Assembly: GCA_037039925.1 (NCBI GenBank)
Contig: JAXRKP010000411.1
Span: 246,001 to 310,000 of the forward strand
Source of the DNA: Doris montereyensis
Taxonomy: Eukaryota; Mollusca; Gastropoda; Nudibranchia; Dorididae
Direction of reading: 5' to 3'
Length of the DNA stretch: 64,000 nt
Shown here in pieces: positions 24,521-36,589 of the stretch. Numbering within the stretch: position 1 is the stretch's first letter; each line of letters opens with the position of its first letter. A model generated the notes under the pieces. The model had not been told where the DNA came from. It did not search any database and saw only the letters and a list, made by a program, of their open reading frames with translations. The translations under genes were made by a program, and so were the position numbers.

Positions 24521-25450
24521 CATCAATCATGGCTAAACCACCTTGTTCTATCTTATTTTTTGCCGTGTTCCTTTTTATTTTATCGTTTATAATCGTATTG
24601 TCCCACAAAAAACCATTGTTCCTTCGGATCTTTGTTGCAAGCAATGGTTTGCGCGTTCACAACCTCATTGCTAAAGAGTTATTTCTCGCATTAAAATGAT
24701 GACTTCAAAACCAAGCGATCTGGCTATGAATAGTTATCCTTGTCTGTCCGTTATCTTAATTTTAACATAAGGATTATGCACTTGTTCTTATAGATACATG
24801 TATTGTAAAATTTATGGAGGTCTGGTATAAAAATAAAAGTCTAGTGTGATTACATGATCAACTACCATTATACATGCAGTATGATTCTTCATGTCTTTGA
24901 TATCTGCTTTTGTGAAGAATATTGTTCCGTGAATATATGTACCACTGGTTTCAAATATGAAAATACTAACGTTTTCTCAAAATTTCATTTGCTGTCGTTG
25001 AATTTCGTTAGTATGTGTTTTTTTTTTCTTGTTAGTGGTGTTAATGTGAGATTTATGTTGCTCTGTTTCTATTTTTCTTGTTGTCTGCAAAGTGACTACT
25101 TTCTATTCTGTTTGATTTGAATACATTCTCCCTTTGACTGCCTGGTTATGGGATTGAACACATACACATCATAAAGTATAAAGTTTCAGGCACATTCTCT
25201 TGATTGGAGCGTTCTGATTCTGAGCTTGATATATAAGGGTTTGGGTGCTGTATAAGTATAAAAACTAGTTATTGTTATTATTGTTTTCTCTGTCAAGATT
25301 GGCAACATTTAACTCTTAGTAGTCTTAGCTAAAAAAAACCAACAAGTTCCTTGTATTCATGTTTGTTTGCTTCACTTGGAAGACATCTTGGCGGTTGCAA
25401 AGAGAAAATTCAAGAGGATACCAGCTAAATTCAGAGAAATGTCTTATATA
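24521..25450. other. AT-rich spacer, no gene seen
   Basis: No motif or exon signal that I can support. Confidence 0.4.
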
Positions 25451-25610
25451 CAGCAGTCGCTTATTAAAAGCACACTCTGCATAAACACACACCTACATAT
25501 TCTGACCGAATTTTTACTATATATAACAAGTGTTCTCATAAACACACGGTATGCATAAAAGCATGCTTTTTCCTGTGTTCAAAGGGCGTGCGTTTATCCA
25601 GCGACTACTG
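25451..25610. mobile_element. pogo/Tigger-like MITE, copy 2
   Basis: A 160-bp element with TA on both sides, starting CAGCAGTCGCTTATTAAA and ending TTTATCCAGCGACTACTG. It closely matches copy 1, including GCACACTCTGCATAAACACA and CACACGGTATGCATAAAAGC. Confidence 0.85.
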
Positions 25611-26604
25611 TATTATAATATTATGACAATTGGATATATATGATCAATACTTTTATAATGCATACACGATTTTGCTGGCTGACTAGAGCTGTACTGTATG
25701 ACTGAGGAAAGACGACCTTTGCGTCATGAAATGTAGTTTTATTAAAGGGCAAATTCTTTGTTCTTATGAAGTCATTTTTGCCCGTCTGCCTGTGGTAATG
25801 TTTTCACTTTGAATGAGTATTATGGTAAAATTTGGAGATCACAAAATTTTTTGAAAGACATGCAAAATGCAATGTTTGAGTCCAGTTGTAGATTTACAAA
25901 ACTCAACAGGCGTTTTACATAATTGCATATCCTTCTACTTCTAAAGAAATTATGAAAAATTCAAATAGATGATACGAAAAACAAAAAATTGATTTTCAGG
26001 ACTAAAATGTAAATTCAAGTCTGTTATTTTGTATCATTTAATTAATGTAGGAATGAAAACTTTGGGTGATGAGTTAAAAAGCATTATGGTGTTGAAGCAT
26101 AATGATGTGAAATCAGACGGCGAGTACTGCTTCTTTCCCCTCACTCTTTTACTTATTTTTTCTTTCATCCTGCTGTTTCCCCTTCATTCAACTTGTGATC
26201 ACCGCATATGGTGGACAGGGCTAATTTCAATGCAACTTATTTGAGAAATAATTTTCACAAGTGTGTCACATTCTCATTCACACATTTTACAAGCCTCTCT
26301 CACTCTACATTCCCACAAATACAGCTGTCCAATGATAGTATAGTGAGGAAGGCAGGTGACTTGTACGGTTCGAGTTTCAACAATGATTTTTTGTTAAGAA
26401 TTTATATTCAAATATCTCACTGTCTGTATCAAACAACAATTTCTTACTGTCGACTTAACAATACCGTATCATCTCCCCTAGACAATTCTCAAACACATAT
26501 CTCACAACCAGATGCACGCAGCAAGAAGAGAGTGAGCATGTCAATAACCAGATTATATATATATATAGTAGCAGCAGTTTAGTAGATAAGAAGGAAATGT
26601 GGGG
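25611..26604. other. AT-rich spacer, no gene seen
   Basis: The 124-codon frame at 26208-26582 shows no recognised motif and no splice support. Confidence 0.4.
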
Positions 26605-26930
26605 GTGTCATGAGTCCAAACTGATTGGCTCAAAAAGACAAAACTACATTCTTAGCTCCCATTACTCATAACAGTTTCATGGCAACGAAAGCGGGGGTTG
26701 AGTTTAAACTGATTGGTTCAAAAAGATAATACAATATTCTTAGCTTGCAACAATTCCATGGCAATCAAAGCTGATTGGCTCAAAACAACATAACAACATT
26801 ATTCGCTAACAAAAACATTATTAACAACAATGTCATGAGGAGGACAGCGAGGGGGTTGGGGGTGAGTCCAGATTGGGGGGGGAGGTGGTGGTGAGAGTCC
26901 AAAATGATGGGCTCAAAATAATCAAAATAT
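26605..26930. repeat. Degenerate repeats carrying ATTGG boxes
   Basis: Three to four diverged units of about 80-110 bp, each with a CTGATTGGCTCAAAA-type core (about 26620, 26710, 26770, degenerate near 26905) and, in the second and third, a CCATGGCAA stretch. ATTGG is the reverse of CCAAT. Whether they act in transcription is unknown. Confidence 0.6.
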
Positions 26931-27397
26931 ACAATAAAAGAGGTGAATATTGGAATGGAGAAGCAGGGCAGACAGTGTAGGCGGACAAATACACTCAAAC
27001 GCACACTCAATACAAAACTGAAAACTATTCAGATCTGAGACATAACAGTGTCACGAGCGTCCTCTCCAATTTATTTTTCTTCTTCTTGCAGTAGGGTTGG
27101 AATGGGTTATTAATTTCAGGAAGACCGCTCTTTGTCTTCCTTAAATCGTTTGGATCATTCTTCTTTCCCTTTCATATCTGTTAATATTTGAAGTGTGGCA
27201 ATGCCTCTAAAGCTGATAAGTGATATACATGTACTTTCCTGTGCTCAATTATATATTTTTTATGATTGTCCTTATTTGATAAATTATATACCTGAACACA
27301 ATACTTTATTGCTGATTGATCTCAATATGCAGGGTACCAATTTTTGAATACATGTATTCATAATAAGAAACATAGTAATTATATCTATTTATGCATG

Positions 27398-27800
27398 GCT
27401 GCCAACTAGTATGGACGTTAAAAAATGTGTTTAGTAACTTTTTTGGCTCTGAGTCTGTAAGTCTGTATGTACCTTGAAAAGTATGTACATGAAGTTAAGC
27501 TATAATTAAAAAAAAAATAGAAACCCAGAGTTAACGGCAGCAACTCATACTCATAGAGATCGGGGTAAGAGTCTGGAGATGCTTTCCTGAGTTTATAAAT
27601 TATAAAAATACCGTCACCTTTTGCCAGAAAGGCCAGTGAATGGCAGACCTAAAGAGGGACGTTAAAAAATGTGTTTAGTAACTTTTTTGGCTCTGAGTCT
27701 GTAAGTCTGTTATATTCAGGTTAAAATTTCAATGTTTTTTGAATATTATAGGCCAAGGTGCAAGTGAGAATTAGTTTGCGTGGCCAGAGTCTGTATCTTT
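27398..27800. repeat. Dispersed CATAGCTG repeat, copy 2
   Basis: Starts GGCTGCCAACTAGTATG and shares GTCTGTATGTACCTTGAAAAG, AGAGTTAACGGCAGCAACTCAT and GCCAGAAAGGCCAGTG with the other copies. It contains an exact direct duplication of about 54 bp: 27414-27467 recurs at 27657-27710. Confidence 0.7.
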
Positions 27801-28398
27801 TTGGTATTATGTTTACGATCTTATATTTATATGCAACAGATATTTGTAAATTGTTACATAAGAATTCTTACTATTTTGATTATTAGTATTTTGAATACAG
27901 AATTAGAAAAAATTAATTATGGCATTAGTGCTGTTTTATTTTTCTCTATCTAGGGCAGTCAGTAAGTTCATTTGTACATCATGGCATAATGCAAAATGTT
28001 GCTTAGTAACATTGTGGCACAATGGGGATTGTTGTGAATTTGTAACCACGACGACACTGGTATAAAAACCATGGCTGACACAGTTTCTTTTGATGATGCT
28101 GTATTCTAAGGAGAGATACTTCATGTTGCTTTTCCCTCACTTTATTCAGGTGCGCTGTGTGCTGCTCAGGATTTGAGAAGGACTTTAAATGTAAAGGCTT
28201 GCTAGGGGATAATTAATGACGTTACATCATGAGCCTTTACTTATGCAGGACACTAACTATTAATCTATCCTCTTTCCTCTTTTTCTTTAATTTTAAGCTA
28301 AATTTCTTATTTTTTATTGTTTCTTCATTGGGGTGTTTATAAAATCATTGTTTTACTTTCTTGTTTGTCAAGACATGCTTAATATATTAATACATGTA

Positions 28399-28870
28399 CA
28401 GTCATCTTAATAGTCCGAACACCTCTGTTCCAAGCAATTTATCCTGATTATCGAGACATTTGGGTTATCGAATCACCAATCAAAGGGACACTTTGAGCAT
28501 CAGCGAAAGGCCTGAGAACTTATAGTAAATTAGGCCTAGTCCATTTATCAGGACACAGAGCACTACGATGCTGTCCATAACTGGCCTTAACCTATCTAAA
28601 AAAAGCAATACATTTTGGTCGGGTGGCTTTGATGCGCCGTCAGTGGACTGGTTAGACTATCTCGAACAGTTAAGTGTTTGGTTTATCAAAGCATAGACTC
28701 TCTGTATTGTGGTAACTTGTTCCAAAATTAGGTGTCCTGATCCAGAATCCCAAATTTCGGGATTGTCAATGTCACGTACGAATAAAGAAGAAAAAATCTG
28801 TCCCCAGCTCATCTGCTCGGGATTTTCGAGATATCCGGATTATCAAAAATACTATGTGACTAATTGTGAC
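28399..28870. mobile_element. pogo/Tigger-like repeat, diverged
   Basis: After TA the sequence reads CAGTCATCTTAATAGTCCG, then GATTATCGAGACATTTGGG. The inner part (28695-28860) matches 12956-13080. ATTATCGA-type motifs recall pogo/Tigger ends. The right terminus is not resolved and no transposase is visible. Confidence 0.55.
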
Positions 28871-29340
28871 TGTAACAAAAAAATATGTTGGCCATTGCGA
28901 TATAACACATTTTACAATGAAAAGATCAGTATCTTGGCTGTATCTTGAAGCCTTGGCGAATAGACCTTAATACATGTAATAAATTTTTCTTCTATCACTT
29001 TTTGTCATCGCATGCATGTTGATATCTTAACTTATTTACATTTTCTTTGTAAACTACCATATTTTTTCTCAGCGTTTTTGTCTTCATCGAAATCAAAGAA
29101 CTAGAATTCATTTGAATAGGGTTTAAAAAATCTTAGTAGCTTCATGTGTGCCTTATATTATTATAAGTGGGGGGGGGTGGCGGGGCGGTGTGAATGTGGA
29201 CGAGTGTATGTGATTATTAATCATGGTTATATTATTTTCAATTGTGTTATACATGTATTATGATGGTGCGAGTGAAAGATTTTTTAAACGACATATTTTG
29301 TAGCATGAGAAATGCAAATCAAAAGAAAAATTGCCTTCTT
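28871..29340. other. Spacer, no gene seen
   Basis: AT-rich, with a G-rich run near 29166-29190. Nothing else supported. Confidence 0.4.
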
Positions 29341-29344
29341 TGGA

Positions 29345-30766
29345 CGATAAAATGCCAGACGACTTGGAAAAGGGAATGGTAGTACCAATACATAAGAAGG
29401 GATCAACCATGGAATGCTCAAACTATACATGTAGAGGGATATCACTACTAAGCGTACCAGGAAAAGTGTATTCCAGGATACTGGAAATGAGACTAAGGAA
29501 TAGAGTAGAGGCAGAGGATCAGATTGAAGAACATCAGAGTGGATTTAGACCAGAAGAAGTGCACAAGACCACGTATTTACAATCAGACAAATAATAGAAG
29601 ATTCCTTGAGAGAAAAATTGACTTGCACCTGTGTTTTATTGACTTAGAAAAGGCATTTGATACTGTGAGGAGGGACCAACTATGGCATTCCTTAAAAGAA
29701 CACAACGTAGAGCAAAATTTAATAGAAGCCATTAAAAGTTTTTACAATAAACTAACATGCGTAGTGAGAGTGGCTGGAGATGTCTGAAGGATTTGATGTA
29801 GATATAGGAGTAAGACAGGGTTGTATCCTAAGTTCTCTTTTGTTTATCACATTTATAGATTCAGTCGCAAAGGTTTCCTCAACAATGAAGAAAATGAATG
29901 TAGGTACGTTTAAGCTCAAACAGTAAATGTAACAATGCTTTCATTTGCTGTTGATTTAGTTCTGTTTGGAAAATCAAAAGGGACCTCGAATATCAACATG
30001 ATGAATATTAATAATTAATTAAACAAAAGAGGAATGAGAGTTTAAATGGAAAGAAAATCAAAACAATGCTAGTAACAAGGGAAGCTAAAACACAAAATCT
30101 TAAATTGGGCAGGAAGAATTTAGAACAAGTTCAAAGCTATAATTACCTAGGAATAATGATTAACTCAGAGGAAAAACTAAGAGTAAGAGAAGAAATCAGC
30201 CAGAGAATCCAAAAAAGCAACGACAATATATAACCATATGGGAAAACGCATTTGTGGTAAACAAGAATTGTCAACAAAAACCAAAATGGCAGTGTGTACA
30301 ACACAGTTTATTGTCCTACTCTACTCTATGGCAGTGAAACATGGAGCTTAGCTGTAGGGAATACAGTAGAGTACAGGCAGCCGAAATGAAATATCTAAGA
30401 AAAGTAGTAGAGAAAACTAAAAGAGACAAAATCAGAAACACAACAAAAAGAGATCAAATCAAAGCAGATGGCATAAAAACTAAGATAGAAATAAATTTAA
30501 TTGAGATGGTTTGGGCATGTTAACAGAATGAATGACAGTAAAATAGCTAAATCAGTGCATACAGTGCTAAAGCTCAAAGTAAAAGACCAAAAGGCAGACC
30601 TCAGAGAAAGTGGGAAGAAGATATAAAAGAGGCATTAAAGCAAAGAGACTCTCACGGAAGAAAACAGAAAATGTCAGGACAGGGCAGCCTGGAAAAGATC
30701 ATTTCGGGCATTTAAACCCATATACCGGAAGGTAGAATGGGAACTGATAAAGAAAGAAAGAAAGCT
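29345..30766 (+). mobile_element. RTE-like LINE, 5'-truncated
   Basis: Reverse transcriptase motifs in several frames: VVPIHKKGSTMECSNY, GISLLSVPGKVYSRILEMRL, EHQSGFRPE, LCFIDLEKAFDTVRR, QLWHSLKEHNVEQN, then MLSFAVDLVLFGKS where FADDL is expected, and later RVQAAEMKYLRKVV. The 3' end is GGAACTGATAAAGAAAGAAAG. It belongs to the same family as 20697-21123 and the minus-strand copy at 38.2-40.7 kb. Besides frameshifts, the active-site box has Val in place of the first Asp, so it is dead. Confidence 0.8.
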
Positions 30767-32236
30767 TCTATTTTGTTCATGTGAAGTTCCTGATAATGCC
30801 CTGGTCTGTGGGTGGGATCATGGTAATGGTGGGTAGTGGGCCTTCAAAAAATTAAGTTTGATGCGGGTTATTAAATGGTGCCTTAGATCGTCAGGAAAAG
30901 ACGTGACGTTTTATTCCACGCACCTGTTATCGAAAGATACTGTCCGAAGTGAGTATGGGCCCTAAACATACACTGTGCGCAAGTTTCGCAAGGGAGCTGG
31001 GGAAGTTGAAACAGGGTCGATAAGTAGTTTAGTAGTTTTTCTCATGGTTATAATTTACGACGTTTCAAAGCTTTATCCTACTCATTTCTAGTTTAAAAAA
31101 AATGTTTAAAGACCTTCAAATAATGGAAAAAAGAGTTTTAAATACGATTTTCTCGTAATTGACATTTTTTACTGTCTTTTGCCAAGTAATCGTACACTTT
31201 TCAACGGATTCGCTTGAAATGTGGCATACCGCTGCTTTGTATTATTACTAAGAGAACATCGCATCAGATTTTTTACATCTTTTGTACTTTCTGAGAAATT
31301 CATGATTTTTGTTGGTAATTTGAGAGCAGATATTAGTTTCCCCCACGCCTCATTTTTTGAAAATTTGTAAAAAGAAAACAATACAAAATATATAAAAAAA
31401 CCAAACCACACGAGAGATTCAGGGTATTGGTTTGAAGTTTGCATGTGCAAAATTATAAACTTCTAAATTAAAAACTGTAGGATTACTTAGTTTTTGAAGA
31501 AAAAAGCCAAAACAGACCTACTTTTGCACCAGAAATTCAATATGACGGCCGTTTCCATGGCAACTAAAAACTTTAAAAAAATGCCTTTTACAATTTTTTC
31601 CATCTTATTTCGTAATGCTGAACTCATTTATGAAACTTTAAATTGTGTATCTCTTGAAAAAAAAATAAATAATCGCCACCAGGTCCCGCCCCCTCCTTTT
31701 AAAGGATTAAAAAACGACACATTAGAGATGATTGACTGGTGACCTTTAAAAACGCCCCAAATCCAAGCAAAAATCGAGCCCAGTTTGTTTATGTGTAAGA
31801 CAAGGCAAATATGACTACTCTAGTCTAAGCCTTGCAGAAATGATCCACGGTTGCATAAAATTTGCGTGATGCTCGTTACTGTTCATGTCAAAAATGAAAG
31901 ATTTTTTCATTGGGGAATAGATCTAGTTAAAGCTAAAATTCGAGTCAAGAGACGTACCGGTGCACGTGTAAATATTGAATTTAACATGTTATGAAATCCA
32001 TCAGGCATTCGGCAGTTGTTTAAATTATGTTTATTTGTGATGAGTGTAATTTATGTAATGTAACGAGCGAGCTCCCGAGCAAACCAGGTCTAACTTTGTT
32101 TTGTTTCGTCCATGATCATCAATTTTAATCCCTTTCAAGACACTCTTTTCATCTCACGAAGCGAAGAGTTCTCATCATTAATTCCCAAAATGGCCACAGT
32201 TCGTGAGGTGAGTATAAACAAAACGGTACTCCTTAA
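30767..32236. other. Repeat-derived spacer, no gene
   Basis: 30890-31500 resembles 37700-38050 (CATTCCACGCACCTGTTAT-like start, ATGGGCCC/ACGGGACCC, then an A-rich ATGG stretch), marking a shared dispersed repeat beside both RTE-like copies. No coding signal. Confidence 0.45.
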
Positions 32237-32970
32237 CCCTTAACTTGCTAGCCTCTTTGAGCCCTATTTAATTCCCATTGCCAAGGGTTTTTTCCAAAAT
32301 AGTAAAAATTAGGTACATTCCATTAAACAAATCATAACTCAGTAACCGCTTGGAATATCATCATGAAATTTTGCTAGATCTAGTCTAGATCTAGATCTAG
32401 ATCTAGATATCTATATCATCGTCTGGCTCAACAACACTCTCTGTTGAACTACTAGAATCATCACTTTCAGTTAAATATTCATCCCCTGAGTCGTTATCAT
32501 GTCTATGCACTTCAATCTCATCATCAAAATGAAGTACGGTCGCGACCGAAAAATTGAAAAAAATCAAGATTGCTAGATCTAGCTCTATCATCATCTGACT
32601 CAACACTCTCTGAACTCTCTGTTGAACTGTTAGAATCATCACTTTCAGCTAAATATTCATGTCCTGAGTCGTTATCAGGTCTATGCACTTCAATCTCATC
32701 ATCAGAATCCATTCTCAATCACAATGAAGTACAGTTTGACCGAAAAATTGAAAACAAATCAAGAATTCCGTGGTAGTTTAAGAAGCAAGAATTCACAGAT
32801 CGAGGTCAGCCATTACAGAATCAAGGGACGCTACTCCTGAATAACTATAGTCACACAGTTTTTTGCTTTCGCTCCTTAAAACTCGGTACATTGTGAATTC
32901 GACACGTCGGACTTAGCAATGCCAATGCATACGGAAGTTTCGACTTAAGTCGAAAATAGCAAGTTAAGAG
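32237..32970 (-). mobile_element. piggyBac-like non-autonomous element
   Basis: A 734-bp element with TTAA immediately outside both ends (32233-32236 and 32971-32974). Terminal inverted repeats of 14 bp match with one mismatch: CCCTTAACTTGCTA at the left, CTCTTAACTTGCTA reverse-complemented from the right. TTAA duplication and CCY ends are the hallmark of piggyBac-type elements. The interior minus strand carries two tandem acidic segments. The catalytic DDD domain is absent. Confidence 0.85.
32403..32718 (-). pseudogene. piggyBac transposase acidic N-terminus, duplicated
   Basis: From the minus-strand start near 32712, the frame reads MDSDDEIEVHRPDNDSG, then EYLAESDDSNSSTES and a short tail ending RDRTSF. 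About 190 bp further along a second copy repeats DDEIEVHRHDNDSGDEYL and TESDDSSSSTES. Acidic Asp/Ser/Glu-rich segments of this type form the N-terminus of many piggyBac-like transposases. The two copies are tandem duplicates inside the TTAA-flanked element, and no catalytic domain follows. Confidence 0.6.
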
Positions 32971-32974
32971 TTAA

Positions 32975-35463
32975 GGTCTGATGTCCCGTTTGACCCAGAT
33001 GGTTGGCCAGATAGGAATACCTTGCCAAATTTTCACCGAACTTTGAAAACAGGGCGAGGGAGGGGGAGGGGTGTTCAGGGGTTCTTTCCATTTTCCCCTG
33101 ATTTGAAAACCCAGTGAAAAGGGAGGGAAGGGGTTTTTAGTGAAAATATGTCTTTCCTCAGTGAGAACAGTTTAATCACATATTTCTTTCTTTTTATCTC
33201 TTTTGAACATTAAAGTCATCTCTAGACAAAAATGTAGATCTAGAATCTAGATCTATCTGGATAATAATTAAATAAATCAGGGTGTCCAACAAGGTTGGAA
33301 AGTCGGAAATATGTCGGATTTTTCATACTCAGGTCTGAAATATTTGAAATGGTCGGAAATTGATGTCTTGGGTAGGAAAGCAAACGAGAAATTGGGCTCA
33401 GGTAGTAAAAACAGGGTTTCCACATATCAGGGAAATCCTTGAAAACGAAAAAAATGTTTCCCGGTTGAGAAAATACGAGGGGAAATGATGTATTAAGGAC
33501 GAACAAGAGGGGAAATTGAAGTAGACATGAACAATTATCGGTACCGCGAAATAGGAAAATGCCAGTACGATCCCGGACAATAAATGATCATTTTGTCATC
33601 CATTTCCGGTCATGCATGCTTTGCTGTTTGACGATTCTTTCATGTTGAAACTTAACAGTTCCGATACCTTCTTTAAAATTGTAAAGTTTGCCTGGTGTAT
33701 TAGTATCGGATTTCGACACAAAGCTTTCAATACTTTCTTTAGTTTTAGCGCCTATACAATACCATGAACTGCTTATCTACGGCACAGCCTCCTTTCTTCA
33801 ATTTAACTTTTACTCTGGAGAGATTAAGAATGCCGTGTGTGTTAAAAAGCCGATCGCACACGTTGGTGTATGGTTCGTGTTAAAGGGAGAGAGACAGAGG
33901 GCAATGTGCATATTTTAAGTCCGATCTCGCACGTGTGTGTGTAAGAAGGCTAGACAGAATATTTGTGTGTGTTTAATGCGACCAATCGTGCATGTGTGTA
34001 GTAGTATTAGAGAGAGAGTGTATATGGAGAGTCGGGAGTTTACGGATGACCGACTGCAAGTGTTTAGTAAGAATAGAGGAGGTTGGATGATCGAAGGAAT
34101 ATCATGCACGCACGGCCTGATAGCAAAATAGAGGTGGGGAAGGGGAGAGCGTGAAGAAAGTCGATGTGAAAACATATGATGGCAAAATAAGAGGTGGCTG
34201 TCTGACATACGGTATCGGAAGAGAAAGAGAAATAACGAATGTCTTCCACTACAGTGTAGACATGGGTGGGAAAGGGTAGAACCGGGAAGAAGGCAATCAT
34301 TTACTATAGTATACAGTAATACTAGATTCAGATCTAGATCTAGATTCCTGTTTTATTGAAGAAAAAAGAAAGAGGGGGTGGGGTGGTTGCCATATAATGG
34401 AGATTTTTACTAGGGGAGGAGGTGGGTAGATGTTTTACGTCGCAGTCAGTTTAAAAACTCTAGATCTAGTTTTAAGTTTCTGATCCTGAGAAAGAAAGAG
34501 AGACTGTGGTGGGGGGGGGTGGTGGTGGTTAAAAGTAGAACAGAGGAAGATTTATAATTGGCAGAGTTCAATCAAGGTATAGAAAAAGCCTTCCAAACCT
34601 CATTTTCTCCTCGGTAGACTGAGTAAGTTTTTGTGCGTGTGTTTAGACTATGGATTATGTCACTCTTGTGTTTGATTTATTAAACAATTATAAAAAAATT
34701 AAAATTCATTTTTGCACTGTTTGCATGTATTGTGAAATGATAGGGGTAGATCTATCACTACTAGATCTATCAGCTATCACAATTAGTTTTTTCAGAAATG
34801 TGTGGGAAAATGCTGAAATTAAGATTAAGTGAAATATTATTAATCCAGTGAAACATTAAAGAAATGTGTGACCACTTTTCATTTCATTGAGATGCACTTG
34901 AAAGTCATTCACTTATGATTTGAATTATCAATTTATAATAATGCATTGAAATTGGAAATATTTACGCTGTTCTCTGTTTCTAGCGTCAGGGAGTATTTCA
35001 TTTCCTAGGTAGGATTTTTTTGTGTTGATGTAGGAAATTTTCAGTTGACTTTGTGCTGGACACCCTGTAAATGTTTGATGTAAAAGTAAAAAGGCACTGG
35101 ACTCATTATTATTGATTCTAGATCTAACTAGATTCTAAACAAACTGTTTGCATCTGGATTTGTTTTTGAAAATTTTCTCCCTACTTTGAAGGAAAAGGAG
35201 ATCCCAGTTTAGCAAAAGTTTTGGTTTGGCACGAAATTTTGATGTTATCACTTAAATATAAGAGTAAGCAAAGTAGTCTGAAATATCAATTAAAGACTGA
35301 AATCTATAGTTGAAAAGGGAAAAAACTGAACAAGAAATCATAAGAGTAAGAGACAGTTTCTAATTTAGGTTGATCATTTTTGCCTCCTTTTTCTATCTTA
35401 AGTTTGATACGTTTGATAATAGGGATTTCACTGAATAATGTGGTAAATTATTTTTTTCATCAG
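32975..35463. other. Gene-poor spacer
   Basis: CAGGGTGTCC at 33278 has its inverse GGACACCCTG at about 35058-35067. These may be ends of a 1.8-kb TIR element, but no duplication confirms it. TAGATC hexamers cluster near 33236-33254 and 34325-34347. No recognised gene. A pyrimidine/T-rich acceptor tract ends at 35463. Confidence 0.4.
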
Positions 35464-36512
35464 ATTTCTCTTAAAAAAGTGGACTGTGAGCCCTTCATCC
35501 ACTTACATCGTTACAACTTAGAATCTAATACGACATCTATGTCAGTTAAAAGCATACTAAAACCACTGACATTTCCTGCTGTTAAAAAAGAGGAGACAGT
35601 GACTGACGACTTTGAAATACATGTTCATTTCCCTCCAGATGTCAGTAGTGCCGGGCCTACACCATATTTATCGGATGGTAATTCTAACAATGATCTTGCA
35701 CAGAGTGTTCTTGGAAAAAATTCTCTAGATAACTTGAAAGGTCATCAATCTTTTACCAAGGACGAGAACAAAAACAAATCACAAAAGAAAAGGATGACTG
35801 ATTCTGAGCTTGATGACGATCACTTTGATGCATGTGACACTAATAAACAAGAACATTCACTGCTACATCGAAAGAAAAGTAAACAGACAGTCATAAATGA
35901 AATTACAGAGGACGGAATAAGTGAAATAAAAGATGTCTCCAAAGAGGATTCTCTCTCATCCGAACTTATTTTGTCATTACCATCGAGACGATTATCTTCA
36001 GATACATCTTTTCCGCTTGTAAAAACATTGGATAGAGACAGTTGTGAGGCCAATCTAAAAGACCTAAAAATACAACATCCAGCCAAAAACCTGATTCTGA
36101 TTTATGCACACTGACATCATCAACACTGCATTCGGTTCAAGACAAAGAAGAAGAAAACTTGGACCCATCGAAAGAAAAGGACATAATGTGCAGCAAAGAT
36201 AAATCTTTGCCTCAGCTAGAGTGGTGTGGGTCACTGGGAGATTTACGGACTCGTTACAGATCAATAGCAAGGGATGGGAAACCTGATATTGCCTCAAAGG
36301 AAAATGCTATTGAATTGGAACCTGACCATGTTATTACACCTTTGGACGATGAAATGACACCAGATTTCATTAAACCTTCGAATGAGAAAAGACTGTGCAC
36401 TAGTCCACAAAGGGTCTCTGAACAACTTGACAATGTCTGTCCTTTGGCTACATCACCTGAACAGAGATACCACCGCTACCAGCCGAGGGTTTCCCTGATC
36501 GATTGTCATAAA
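35464..36512 (+). CDS. Modular CxxC/PFH protein, exon A (module 2)
   Basis: An acceptor (TTTTTTTCATCAG) ends at 35463 and a consensus donor AAA|GTAAGTATG starts at 36513; both edges are phase 0. The exon opens ISLKKVDCEPF, comparable with KISLEDLLSCEAC in the exon at 45052. It then runs through a long hydrophilic, Ser/Asp/Lys-rich region and carries a KEIK-type repeat (QTVINEITEDGISEIKDV, then LSLPSRR) matching those at 17.7-18.2 kb. It ends RVSLIDCHK, matching KICLVDCFQ at 18501. The first frame stops at 36114, but a second frame open from about 36060 continues it (KPDSDLCTLTSS...). The exon is 1049 bp, one base short of a multiple of three, which fits a single missing base in an A-run near 36066-36089. 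No known family; probably disordered linker plus repeat. Confidence 0.65.
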
Positions 36513-36589
36513 GTAAGTATGTTTCTCTCCTTTTTGTGTGTGTGTGTGTGTGTTTGCTAAAGGCTTCGGGGCTAGTGATTTAAAACATG

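Noticed and set aside
33278..35067. 1.8-kb TIR transposon with CAGGGTGTCC ends
   Set aside because: Only about 10 bp match inversely, and I could not find a matching target duplication. Kept as a note in the spacer entry rather than called.
35820..36086. Minus-strand open frame of 88 codons
   Set aside because: Antisense to the module-2 exon A, whose plus-strand reading matches other exons and has good splice edges.
36060..36120. Programmed ribosomal frameshift in exon A of module 2
   Set aside because: No convincing slippery heptamer with a downstream structure. The one-base length deficit, repeated in another exon, fits an indel better.
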